In this document: positions 1 through 13,567 of the stretch, in pieces | Numbering within the stretch: position 1 is the stretch's first letter | Layout: each line of letters starts with the position of its first letter | Assembly (NCBI GenBank): GCA_965644315.1 | Contig: CBFFRQ010000030.1 | Coordinates: 124,001 to 188,000 of the forward strand | DNA length: 64,000 nt | Origin: Caecitellus pseudoparvulus | Taxonomy: Eukaryota; Bigyra: Bicosoecida | Direction: 5' to 3' | Made by a program: the position numbers and the translations under genes | The notes under the pieces: generated by a model | The model's database searches: none | What the model was told of the DNA's origin: nothing | The model's input: only the letters and a program-made list of their open reading frames with translations

Positions 1-1937
1 GTGGCTGGACAGTGCGTACCCGCCCGTGGTTGTGCTGCGCAGCACTTGCACATGGAGCAAGTGCTCCAGCACAGACTTTGCAGCCGTCCACATGCCCTCA
101 TGGGCCCACCAGTGGGCAGTGACTCGAGCCTCCGCAGGCACCCCCACGCCACGAGGGGACGCTCCGCCCTCAGCCTCTGGCACGTGCTCTTGCAGCCATG
201 CAGCATACCTCTCTGCTGCAACCTCGCGTTCCAGGCACTTCGGCACGGCAGCTGCGTCTGTGATGCAGTCCTCTACGCTGAGTGTGCCGCGCACAGAGAT
301 GACCAGCGCATTCGTGGTGGCGTCGTACACACACACGAAGGCGGGGTGCAGCCACTGCAGCGACCAGCTGGCATGCACCAACTTCCACGGCTGGGAGGAC
401 GAGCTGGGCTGGTTAGACACCAGGCCCAGCAGCTCGCTCTTCACAGCCCGGTGGAACGCGCCTGGGCGGTGGAGGGGGGAGGCCCCCAGCTCCCCCATGC
501 GCAGGCGCAGAGCAGCCCGGTGCAAACCCGTGCTATCCCCCTGCACTCTGTGCGACGGCAGGCAGCCACAGGCCTCGCAGGCACCGCAGGCGCAGCAGCT
601 GCACAGGGGCGCAGGAGGCACACCGCCTGGCGCCGCCCCCCCAGCACAGTGAGCCGACAGCTCACTGCCTTGCAGTGCACAGCACCCCCCGGCGATGTGC
701 TCGAACGTGTACAGGTGCCAGCCGTACGCCGCCAGCATGTGCGCCGCGAAGTGCCGCGCCAGGGCCAGCACCTGCAGGTCGCTCCACGGCGTCCCCTGCC
801 ACCCAGGCCTGTCCAGTACCGCAACTGCCCGTGCCCCTTGCGGCTCTCGGACGTACTGCAGCGAAACAGACCGTGGGAGCACGACGTCTGACCACCACAG
901 CTGGGCGTGCACGGAGGCGTCATCTGCGACATCAGAGCCGTGCCTGGGCCCAGACAGCTCCTCGCTGGCCACGGAGCCACTGGCACCTTCACCGCCCTCC
1001 CTGCCCAGCCCTAGCTCGCGGGGCAGCAGACCCTGCAGGGCGCCTGACTGCTCCAGACTGCGCTGCACGGATCGCAGCAGGAGCATGCCGGCGATGACGT
1101 CAGACAGCGTCAGCCGAGCAGCCTCCACATCCGCGAGGGTGCTGGCCATGACCCGGCTGACGATGCTGAGCGTGTCCACAGTGCTCAGCACGCCCCCGCC
1201 GCCTTGCTGCTGGCCGTTGCCGTACGCTGTCGCCCGCCGCGTCAGGCAGCGTGTGCACACGTCACAGCGTCGGGTCCACTTCTCAGCGTTGTAGGTCAGC
1301 CCCTGCACTCCCGACTGTGCTGAGCGGCCGGAGCCGGCCAGGCACAGGATGGGCAGCAGCACCAGCCACTCGCCCAGCACGTGCAGGGCAGTGATCCAGC
1401 AAAACACCTGCAGCAGCACCCACTGAGGATTCCCACGTCCCAACACGGCAGCACAAGCGCCGGTCGGGGCTGTGAACAGCTGTGGAGCGGGGGGGAGGAG
1501 GCATGTGCAGCAGCCGAGAGAAGCAGTGCAGTAAGGGGCCAATGCAAGAGGGGGTAAAGGGGGGCACTCACGGCGACAGCGCCGCCGATGGCGAGGCAGG
1601 TGAGCAGGCCAGCTGAAACGAGGTGCGTCACAAACAGTCCTGGCACCAGGCGTCGAGGGGCTGGGTTCCCCAACGTGCCCCGTGCTGAGTTGCAGGAGAG
1701 TGCTGTGTCCACAAAGACGCCTAGCAGCATGACTGCCAGCGCGGTGTAGAGCACGGCCGACACTGTGGCAGTGCAGTGCGCCGTGCCAGAGTGCGACTCG
1801 GACAGACCCTGCAACACCACGACCACCACCAGCGTCAACCCCGACAGCAGGCGCCACGCGGCATTGCAGGAGCCAGTGGTGACAAAATCGTCCGAGGCAA
1901 ACGCCGTGTAACGGCCGCAAAGCTGCATTTGCGGCAT
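1..1937 (-). CDS. DAGL: sn-1-specific diacylglycerol lipase (DAGL family), 5' part only
   Basis: DAG lipases cleave the sn-1 acyl chain of diacylglycerol at membranes. Model: exons 1937-1572 and 1479 to beyond position 1, joined over a 92-nt GTGAGT...CACAG phase-0 intron. The start (1937) is chosen because MPQMQLCGRY followed by FASDD resembles the start of animal DAGLs (MP...GRRW..SDD). Four hydrophobic segments lie in residues 1-160. Then come a Cys-rich stretch, SDVIAGMLLLRSVQ, AAYGWHLYTF near residue 372, and the lipase-3 strand VISVRGTLSVED near 512-523 with the downstream HEGM. All follow the DAGL order. The GHSLGAG serine motif and catalytic Asp/His lie past the left edge, so about 615 residues are visible and activity cannot be judged. 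It diverges from the gene at 2174. Confidence 0.88.
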
Positions 1938-2173
1938 GGCGCTTCGTAGCAAGTCCTTGCGGCAAGGCAGCCAAGCCCTGGCACGCCGCTGAGGGACGCA
2001 CCGCCAGGGCACAATCTGTCCCCCAACAAACGCCAGAATAGCCTTCTTGGCAAGAATCTTGTGTGGGTATCGTGTGGCAAGCCAGGTTGGCCTGGATTTT
2101 GTCCACGCCTTCCTCATTGACAGGCTGTGGTGCGGCGGTGGACGTGGCAGAGCAATTTCCGCGATTCCACGCC
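1938..2173. promoter_or_regulatory. Short divergent intergenic region between DAGL and the 2174 gene
   Basis: About 236 bp separate the two divergent starts, so both promoters must overlap here or lie in 5' UTRs. I see no TATA box or other recognisable element. Confidence 0.3.
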
Positions 2174-3562
2174 ATGGGCCTGCTCAATGTGGCCAGCACC
2201 CTGGCCTACATGCAGGAAGCGGGCACCATTTGGGCCTTTATTCTGCCTCTCCTTGCCGCAAAGGCCGCTTATGGCTCGGTGAGGTCTGTGTCTGCCCCAG
2301 CAGCCTGGTGCTTCGCCACGGCAGCGCTGCTGCGGGTGGGTGCCTGGTTCCTGCACCCGACCTTCCTAGACGCCCTGCTGTCGGACGTGGGCGAGCTGGG
2401 CGACTCCTTGGCCCGTCTTGGCCCACAGCAGGGGCTCATGGACAGCGCTCAGGCGGCCATGACTGCCTTTTACACCAAGGGGGCTCTGCACTACGCAGCA
2501 TTGGATGCAGCGTTGCTGGCCGTGGCGCTGGCCACTCTGAGCGCCACCCTGGCCGCCGCCACGGCCAAGACTGACGTGGATCCCGAGGCGCCTGTACCTG
2601 CCAGTGTTCCGAGCGACTCTTCCGCCGCCCCCACCTCTACGCGCCGACGCAGCACCAAGACCCCTACAGCCGGGACCGCAGCGGACCAGCCTGCGGCACC
2701 CTCCCAAGCCCCCCTCGCCACCACGACCTGGCTGACAGATGAAGCGTCCCTGGGCATGCTGTTGACAGCAGGCGTGTTGCTGGGCGTGGTGGTGGCCATC
2801 TCAGTGCACTTCGCCCGGGCCCATGCCGGGCATGTGCCTGCCCTGTCCCCCACAGCCCCAGACCTGCTGCACGCCTCAGCCGTCGCAGCAGCTGGCATTC
2901 TCACGGCGTGTGGCGTGCTGGCGCAGGCGCAAGCTGCCACCTTCACCTTGCAGCACGCGGCAGGCATGCCGGCTGTGCAGGCACTGCAGGCAGCCCACGG
3001 CACCTCCAAGCCTCAGGCATGGCCCGTACCACTGACCGCCTCGCTCCTCCTGCATGCTCTCGCGGCAGCTGCCACTGTGGCCTGCGCCGTGCACGGCTGG
3101 GCTCACCCACTGGCCACGCCGCGCTTCGCGATGGAGGCGCCTCGCCAGCCCCTGGACTGGGCCCACCGTGCGGAGCTTCTGGGCCCAGGCGCCGCGCTGA
3201 CTCTCCTGGTCCTCGCCGGCTTCGCTGGCAGGGTGCCCTTGACCAGCGGTACCGCCCGGTCAGTTCTGACTGTCGCAGCTTTCGCGACAGCCTTGGCGGG
3301 GTCCGCCCTGCCACCGGCGATGGCGCTGCTGCCCCCCCTGCGCAAACTCCTGGGGCGAGTCACCCTCACGGCGCTGGGGCGACCCTTCATGGTCGGAACA
3401 GTGTCGGGGATTCTGACTGGCCCACTCGTCGGCGGCGCCAGCAGTCTCCTGACCATCGCCACCCTCATGGTGCTGGTGCAGGGTGTCAGCCAAGCCCGCG
3501 CCCTCGGCGGCCTTCGCCCCTTCCTCGCCCACACTGCACGCAAGTTAGGCCTGGCAGCGTGA
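2174..3562 (+). CDS. Uncharacterised multipass membrane protein
   Basis: I do not recognise this 462-aa protein. The start is the first ATG in the frame (MGLLNVAST); the frame stays open further upstream but only with a GTG at 2063. It is rich in Ala and Leu, with about eight to nine likely membrane segments: near residues 10-30, 40-60, 110-130, 195-215, 235-255, 290-310, 345-365 and 375-445. A polar Ser/Thr/Pro loop with a basic RRRSTK patch (about 140-185) splits it in two. No catalytic motif is visible. It reads as one uninterrupted exon. It converges on the kinase at 3636-6615; if that gene's short last intron is real, the two stops are only 73 bp apart. Confidence 0.55.
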   Translation: MGLLNVASTLAYMQEAGTIWAFILPLLAAKAAYGSVRSVSAPAAWCFATAALLRVGAWFLHPTFLDALLSDVGELGDSLARLGPQQGLMDSAQAAMTAFYTKGALHYAALDAALLAVALATLSATLAAATAKTDVDPEAPVPASVPSDSSAAPTSTRRRSTKTPTAGTAADQPAAPSQAPLATTTWLTDEASLGMLLTAGVLLGVVVAISVHFARAHAGHVPALSPTAPDLLHASAVAAAGILTACGVLAQAQAATFTLQHAAGMPAVQALQAAHGTSKPQAWPVPLTASLLLHALAAAATVACAVHGWAHPLATPRFAMEAPRQPLDWAHRAELLGPGAALTLLVLAGFAGRVPLTSGTARSVLTVAAFATALAGSALPPAMALLPPLRKLLGRVTLTALGRPFMVGTVSGILTGPLVGGASSLLTIATLMVLVQGVSQARALGGLRPFLAHTARKLGLAA

Positions 3563-3635
3563 TGGTGCAGCTGCTGCTGCGCCTGCGCTGTGCAATGCAT
3601 TCTCCTCCCCACACCTGCGTGATCGGCGCCCCGCC

Positions 3636-6615
<2,980 letters not shown>

Positions 6616-6858
6616 GTCGCCGCCCCTTGTCTCTCACAGGCCTAGGTGGCAGCCCACTGAATGGCTGTAGCCGAGCAGGCCTGGCTTCGCAAGGCAAGCC
6701 TACAGCCCCTGGCGCGTACCGAGCAGCAGACCACCAACACACGACAAATTCCTCATCACCCTCGCGTGCCTCTTGCAGTGCGCCTGAATTTCTGCGGCGC
6801 TGCAGTTTTTGCACGCCGACGGACCTGCTCAAAGCGCTGCGCTGGCCTGGGCAGCAGC
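6616..6858. promoter_or_regulatory. Divergent intergenic region CDKL / methionyl-tRNA formyltransferase
   Basis: 243 bp between two opposite start codons. It must hold 5' UTRs and promoters of both genes. I see no distinctive motif. Confidence 0.3.
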
Positions 6859-8225
6859 ATGTACCTCTCACGCGTTGTGCGACAAGCCCCGCTGGGGGCA
6901 GGTCTGAGGCGGGCATACAGCGTTCTTTTCATGGGCACAGATGATGTGGCTGTTCCGTCGCTGCAAGCACTTGTGGCACAATCGTGTGTGCTGCTGGGCG
7001 CCGACATACGCATTTGGTTGTGCTGGCATGAAACGCGGATGAAACGTGCTACGCCGCAGGTTGACCGGGGGCCCCCCTCAGAGCACACCGCACACGGTGA
7101 CTGTCGCAACACCATCCCCACGTCGGTTACAAAGCAAGGGGATTCGAATGGTGGAGACTCCGGTGCATGAGGCTGCGCAGGCAGCGGGCTTGGAGGTGGT
7201 GCATCCGCCAGAAGTGCGGCAAGGCACTCGTCGCACGGCGCTGACAGACTGGCCGTGGCTGGAGGAACGCGTGCAAGCGAAGGGGTTGTTTGACGTCATG
7301 GTGGTCGTTTCATTCGGCTACTTCATTGTGCGTAGGCGCGGCGGCCTTGCACAACCATGCCTTGCAAGCGTGACTCACACCCCCTGCGCAGACGCCCAAC
7401 GTCCTGGCAGCCGCGCGGCACGGAGCGGTGAATATGCACCCCTCCCTGCTCCCTGAGTTCCGCGGTCCAGCCCCGCTGCCAGCCGCCCTGCTGTCGGGGC
7501 AGGCATGGACGGGCGTGAGTGTCATCGCACTGCACCCCACACAGTGGGACGCCGGCAACATCCTGTGGCAGGAAGGCCTGCCTATCGGCACAGAGGAAGA
7601 CCAAGCCAGCCTCCGCGCCCGTGCAGCACACGTGGGGGCACATGGCCTCGTGCAGGTGCTGTCCAGGGACCTGCGGGGGCTGGGCGGGGGGCTTCGCCAA
7701 GCCGACGTGCCCCACAGCCTGCCCCCCTCCACAGCACCCAAAGTGCCCCAGACTCTCGGCGCGTGGAACCCAGCCTGTGGCGCAGACACCCTGCATGGCA
7801 TAGCTCGCGCCATCGGCCGCTCGACTGGCATCCGTGGCGCTGTGCGCGGCACGAAGCACACCCTCATCCTCAGAGCGCTGCAGCGGCACGCTGGCGTCCC
7901 ACGTCGGTGCGATCCCTGCCCCTCCCCCGTCCAGCCAGCGTCGGTGCAGCCCTGGAGTGAAGCCCCGGTGGAGGAGCGGCATCCCCTCCCACAAGTGCTG
8001 CAGCAGGTGTCCCTCGACCCGCAGCATGGTACCCTTGCGTACCACAAGGGCTCCAAGTCGCTGTGGGTGTGGGCGGGGGACGATTGGCTGCGGGTGTCCG
8101 CTGCCCAAACCACCTCGCGAAGTGGACTCACCATGCCCCAGCTGGCGAACCTGCTGGGGCTGCGGGGTGGCCTCTCTCTGACTGCGGAGGGCGCTTTGCA
8201 GGGCGCAGTGGCAAGCCTCGGCTAG
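6859..8225 (+). CDS. FMT: Methionyl-tRNA formyltransferase, probably organellar
   Basis: It formylates Met-tRNA(fMet) for initiation in mitochondria or plastids. Exons: 6859-6983, 7084-7327 and 7392-8225 (400 aa); introns of 100 and 64 nt begin GTGTGT and GTGCGT. The N-terminus MYLSRVVRQAPLGAGLRRAY is basic and Ala-rich like a transit peptide, followed at once by the formyltransferase start SVLFMGTDDVAVPSL. Then come VTVATPSPRR, DVMVVVSFGYFI, and the folate-site motif AVNMHPSLLPEFRGPAPL with its conserved N-H...GPAP, then WDAGNIL. The C-terminal part (GTLAYHKGSKSLWVWAGDDW) fits the OB-fold tRNA-binding domain. The first junction could be moved by four bases (6987/7082) without changing phase. 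The TAG stop overlaps the stop of BBS1 on the other strand. Confidence 0.9.
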
Positions 8226-10422
8226 CCCATGCGCTGCCCCACCTCGGCCAGCGCAGGCAGGGTGACCACAGCGCTCGCCAGCGGCGTGGATACCACCAGA
8301 GATGTGGGTTGGCTAGGCCTGCCAGCATCAGGGAGGGCGTCTCCGTGAACAAGGACCAGCCTGAGCTGCCTGTCGGCCGCTTCGTGCAGCGCATTCTCCA
8401 TGGCAAGCGCGTGCAGTGTCACCTCCACTGACGTGCCGCGGACGACCACTGGCAGGGCAAGCACGGCGGGAGAGCACTGCAGCGCCCCGGGCTGTGTGGG
8501 AGCCGCACAGATGTGGGCAGCTGCCAGGTCCCGCTTGCCAGCCACGTGCACCTGCACCCGCAGCACGAACCGTGGCCCCATGCCCTGCACTTGCACGGCG
8601 AGGCGCACGCGCTGTGCCCTGTGTCCGGCCCCAAGCACTGAAGTCGGTCCCTGCCCGAAGGAAGTCACCCTGACGAACGTCCTGGCTGACGCCAGGCGCA
8701 TACGCAGAAGTTCCCGCTGGAAGACGTTGTGCATGTCCACGCCCACCTCCCGTTCACGCTTGGCCATGTCCACGAAGAGGCGGGTCTTTCGGGGCACAGC
8801 CAAGCTTGCGTCTTGCTCGGGCACAGCCACACCACTAGGGCCTGCTTGCGACAGCTTGGCGGCGCGGCGCAGGACAAAGGCATGCAAGGCGCCGCTTTCG
8901 CAGGTGGCAACGACGGTGTTGGGCTCCCGCGCAAACTCACCACACGCAATGGTGGTCACTGCATCCCCTGGCACGGCCGTGACGGCATCACAGGCAAGGC
9001 AGCGACCCTCCACGACAGTCACCATGTGGCCTGACCGAGTGCCGACCAGAACGCCCACAGGCGGCGCGCCTGGCTTGTCCGACACAGTGCACATGCACGT
9101 CGCCTCTTCGCCCGGGATGCGCACACTCCACAGCCGCTTCAGCTGCGCAGAGAGGCACAGGACGCACCCTGATGCGTCCACCGCCACCAGGCGTGGTCCC
9201 CGCCCACCTGTCGCACCCTGTGCCAGCCACCCCACTCCCACAAGCGCGACCCCCGTCTTGACGCTGTGGGGGGCTAGGACGCCGTTCTTGGCGAGGTGCA
9301 CGGCCCCATCCCTAGTGGCTATGGCCACTCGCCAGTCAGTTTGCACGCAACCTGCCGCAGCCATGTGTGTCGGCACGCCAGGCACCTGCAAGGACTTCTC
9401 CACGCCGGCCATCGACGCAAGCAGCAGGTGCACCTGTCCCGCCTCGGTGCCCAGCAGCAGCTGCTGCTGCTCTCGTGGCCCTGACCGCTCTGATAATACA
9501 GTTGTCGTGCACGTCACGACTGACGTGCGGATTGGGCGCAGGTTAGCGCCTTCTTCCAAGACCTTGATCACCGCGCCATCGTCCACCCCCAGCGCTGCGA
9601 GCTTGCCCTGTGCTGTCAGCTGCACGCCCCGACTCCTGCGCCGCGCACGTCCCGCACACCTGCCGTGCACATGCCTGGCAGCACACCCACGCAAAGAGCG
9701 CTTGCACGCACAGGAGGTCCTTGAGCTTCCGCCCCAGGGAAAGCAGCGCGTCCACAGGAGCTCCATCGCTGATGAACGCTTTCGCTTCACTCCACACCGC
9801 ACTCTCGGCCACATCCACCGGCTGGGACGGCAAGGTGAACTTCATGTACGGCCTGAGGTTCCGATACACGAACACATACGCCCCCGTTGCAACTGCGATG
9901 CTTGCCGCACCTCGCTCTGCAGGGAAACGTGTAAGCCTCGGAGGTGCACGGTGCTGAGCCACCTTCACGGGCACTGCAGCCCGCACCTTGGACGACCGTT
10001 GACATGCTGCAGGGAATGTCCAGCAAAGGGATGCTCGCTTGCAAATCCATGCCTGCGTAGTGCGTGCAGGGGCGGTGTGGGACGGGAAGGCCAGGCAAGG
10101 CGAGGCTCGAGCCGCACCGTTAAAAACTCGCAGAAGCCGAGTGGGTGTGGCGAGAAGCAGCAAGGATTCGCCGTCAGCAGCAGCAGCCCCAAAGCCGGTG
10201 CACCTGGGAGCATGGAAAGGATCGGCAGTGACCGGCCGTTGGGCTGCGGAAATAGTGCAGAGTCACACACCCGGTAGTGCACGGCGCGCTGGCGAGGGGA
10301 TCCTTCCACACGGACAGCCACAGACCCTGCTCGCCGGTGGGGCACGCCGAGGCCTCGCCAGGCCTCTCCTCCTTACGCCCACCTTCCACACCATAGCCAG
10401 AGCCAGTCAAGGCCGCTGCCAT
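8222..10422 (-). CDS. BBS1: BBS1, BBSome subunit
   Basis: BBS1 is the BBSome subunit that binds ARL6 and moves membrane cargo in cilia. Exons: 10422-10271, 10203-10118, 10052-9987, 9916-9712 and 9635-8222 (640 aa; human BBS1 is 593). Introns are 65-76 nt with GTGTGT, GTGCGG or GTGCGT donors, and all phases agree. Diagnostic matches: WLSVWKDPLAS, the DGESLLLL strand, LLRVFNG, PLLDIPCS, AYVFVYRNLRPYMKFTLP (about 114-131), repeated beta-propeller strands, and AVPRKTRLFVDMAKREREVG followed by the C-terminal adaptin-ear-like segment (QGMGPRFVLRVQVHV). The first ATG of the matching first exon was used; a start further upstream is possible. Its stop overlaps that of the formyltransferase. It is head-to-head with CDC14. 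Confidence 0.93.
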
Positions 10423-10859
10423 GCTGGCGCTTGCGCAAGGCGTGGCACACTCAAACAGCACACGCAACGCAGCGCCCACCTGGCTGGGAGAGCATGAAAA
10501 GAGGCCCGCAAGCGTGCCAGAACGAAAGCTGGTCCTCGAAGAGTGCTCTCCGTAGGTCTTTGTTCTGGCCACAAGCCCGGGTACATGCACTCAGGAAGTT
10601 TCTCGCGTGGCAGCAGGGTGCGGGGGGAGAAGCCGTCGTAGCTCCCAACGCCAGGGCTGGCGAGAATGAGACGCCGGTGAAGCACCGTGCAGCACCCAGC
10701 AAATCATGTGATAAGCGTACTCCACCCTGCATAACACTAAGTTGCACCTCTTCCGCGCTGCTGCACCCCGCGGCACCGCTCAGGCAACTCTAGAAGCCCC
10801 CCATCGCTTCAAGGGAAGCTTGGGACCACCAATTTCCGCTGCGTCCATCCAAGGCAATC
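10423..10859. promoter_or_regulatory. Divergent intergenic region BBS1 / CDC14
   Basis: 437 bp between the BBS1 and CDC14 start codons, with lower GC than the flanking exons in 10680-10760. It is a likely shared promoter. I see no gene or named motif here. Confidence 0.3.
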
Positions 10860-13494
10860 ATGGCCACCTCATACAGGTCGAGGGTGCACAGGCGCACACC
10901 GAGCCCCGCAGCCAGTCCGTCTGCGTGCACGCCGCCGCCGGCAGCCTTCGCGGCCTCACCGGTGCCGCTCGGGGCTGAGGAGTTTCCCTTGGCAGGCGCT
11001 GTGTGCATCGTGCCTCAGCGCCTCTACGTGCGCACACAGCCGACAGGCAGCAGCATGCCCAGCAGCACGGACGGCGTTGAATTCTTCAGCATTGACGACA
11101 AGCTGACGTACACGCCCTTCTTTGCTGACTTTGGGCCCCTGAACCTCGGTCAGGTCTGTCCTTGCGCCTCTTCGAGTTGAACCGGCACAGCCATGCACTC
11201 GACACCACGCTGGCCCCCCTTCGCAGGTTGTGCGCTTCTGCCAGGCAGTGGACGGCCACGAGGCGTCCATCAAGCAACGACTTGCGTCTGCAAAGGACTC
11301 GGGGGATGGGCCTGTTGGGCTCAGCGGCGCCCCTGCGCTGCAGCGCCTGCCCAACGGCCCTGGGCATGCCGTTGCAGGTGGCGAGACGCTGCAACGGGGC
11401 GTGTGCCTCGTGTGCAGCGACAACCCCCACAAGCGCGCCAACGCGGTCTTCCTCGCCTGCGCCTACGCTGTGCTGGTGGCGGGCATGCCTCCTCAAGCAG
11501 CTGTCGCCCACGTCATGTGCGAAGGTCTCCCCCTCATGCCCTTCCGGGACGCCTCCTTCGGCCTCTGCTCCTACACGCTCACGCTGCTGGATTGCCTGAA
11601 CGGCCTGGCGGCGGCCGTGTCCCGGGGCATCTTCCGCATGCAGGACTTCGACGTGGAGGCGTACGAGCGCGACGAAGCGCTGCATAACGGGGACATCAAT
11701 TGGATCGTGCCGGGGCTGTTTGCGGCGTTCAGTGGGCCGCTGGACCAGCCCAAGACCCTCGCGCCGGGGCGCACGACATGGACGCCCGCACAGTACGTGC
11801 AGTACTTCAAGGCCCCCCAGCACAACATCACCCTCATCATCCGCCTGAACAAGGCCTGCTATGACAAGCGCGCCTTCACGCGGGCGGGCGTGCGGCACGG
11901 AGACCTGTTCTACCCAGACGGGGGCCTGCCCCCGGCGCCCATCCTAGCCCGCTTCATCAGCCTGGCAGAGAAGAACGCAGGCGCCATCGGCGTGCACTGC
12001 AAAGCCGGCCTGGGCCGCACTGGCACCTGCATCGGCGCCTACATGATGAAGCACTACCGCATGACGGCACGGGAGGTTATTGCCTGGATGCGCATCTGCC
12101 GCCCAGGGTCGGTGCTGGGCCCGCAGCAGCAGTACCTCGAGAGCCTGCAGCCGGAGATGTGGTCAGCGGGCGAGGCAGAGGGCCTGCATGAGCGCTGGAT
12201 GCACCTGGCGCCCCCCGCCGTGGACCTGCTTGCCAGGCTAGGCGTGAACTTGCCAGCGGCCGCCGGGCAACTGGGCCTGCCGTGCCCGACCCTCCCGACG
12301 CCCGCCTTGCCTCGCCTGCCCCTGCGCCCACCCCCTGCTGCCTGGGCGTCCCACGCACCCTGGGTGACTCCAGCCTTGGACGTGTACGGCGCTGTGCCGC
12401 ACCCCCGCCACGCCACTTCAGGCGGCGAACCCGCCTCACCTACCCTGCCCTTCCGCCTGGCGTACGCCTGGGGCAACGCCACCGGCAGTGTTCCGCAGCT
12501 CAAGGCAGCCCCTTCCCCTGTGCGTGCCGGGACACGGGGTCTGCCCAGCCCCACGCCCATGACACCCCCCTCCAGAGTGCAGCCCGGCAGCACCCCTGGC
12601 AAGGGCGGTCAGACCCCCCAGTGCGCAGTGGCCTGGCTGCCCAAGGGCAAGGGGGGCACGTGGGTCATCACACCCTCCTTCCACCCCCTCGTCGTGCCTG
12701 GGCAGCCCACCCACGGTCGTCGCTCCCGCAGCATCTCCAGCTCTGGGGTGGCCGACGACGCTCGGCAGGGGTCCGCCAGCCCCGGCCGCCGCTCCCGCCT
12801 GCGCACCACCTCGTCCGTGCTGTCGGACGGCGACGCCAAGGACACCATCTCCTCTCCCGGCTCTGCTGGCAGCTCAGGCCGCGGCGGCTTCCGCGATTCG
12901 GGCAAGGCGGGTGGCGCAGGCGCCGGGTTGGCCCTCACGCCCCTCTCGCCGCGCGAGACCACGCCCTCCAGCCTGCCCTCCCCCGACGAGGATCTGCTGG
13001 AGGGCTCCCTGGACCAGGAGATCCGGGCCAGCCTGGCGGGCGGCGCTGCGGCGCGCATGGTCACCCCGGCAGCCAAGCCGCCACACCCGTCCACGTCCAG
13101 TGGCTACACACGCACCCCCAACCACGTGCACACGCCCCAGCCTCCCATGGACAGGGTGCCTGCGCTGCAGTCAGCCCTGGCCCACAAGCTATACGGCGCG
13201 AGCACACCCAGCGCAGACGTGGCGGAAGGCGTCACTGCACCTGGCGCTGCCCAGGCGGGCCCCGCCGCCGTGACGCCACCTCCCACCATGGCGGGCGCCA
13301 CACGCACGCCGCAAGGCGGGGGTGGGCCACCCCACCACCAAGGCACCCCCGGCAGTGGCACTCTGCCCTCCCCTGCCGCCTCACGGCGTCGGGTCCTGAG
13401 CTCCAGCGGGCAGAGCGTCATGGACACGGGCGCTGGGCGGGCGCCACGTCGCGCCTCTGGTCCGTCACCCCTCGGGGAGAGGCGGCGCCGGTGA
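10860..13494 (+). CDS. CDC14: CDC14-type dual-specificity protein phosphatase
   Basis: CDC14 phosphatases remove phosphate from Ser-Pro sites of CDK substrates at mitotic exit and are also linked to basal bodies. Exons: 10860-11153 and 11227-13494 (853 aa), with a 73-nt GTCTGT...GCAG phase-0 intron. The N-terminal non-catalytic domain shows EFFSIDDKLTY and FFADFGPLNLGQ, KRANAVFLACAYAV, LPFRDASFG-like LMPFRDASFG and NGDINWIVPG. The catalytic signature is HCKAGLGRTGT with Cys at about residue 356, followed by AWMRICRPGSVLGPQQQYL. Roughly residues 420-853 are a disordered tail full of Ser-Pro and Thr-Pro sites, much longer than in yeast. It converges with the 5-phosphatase gene, 73 bp away. Confidence 0.95.
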
Positions 13495-13567
13495 CGGGGT
13501 GCTGGATCCCATGTTGCATTGCGCCAAGGTGGGTCCGTCAGGTAGTGTCAGGGCAGAGGGGGGGGCT

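Noticed and set aside
1-891. Open + strand frame at the left edge (about 296 codons)
   Set aside because: It lies antisense to the DAG lipase exon, whose translation matches family motifs; the + frame has no recognisable content.
2063-2173. Upstream extension of the 2174 membrane protein
   Set aside because: The frame is open but the only upstream start is GTG; the first ATG was preferred.
8400-10277. 625-codon + strand open frame
   Set aside because: Antisense to BBS1 exons and crosses BBS1 introns; composition is Arg/Pro/Ser noise.
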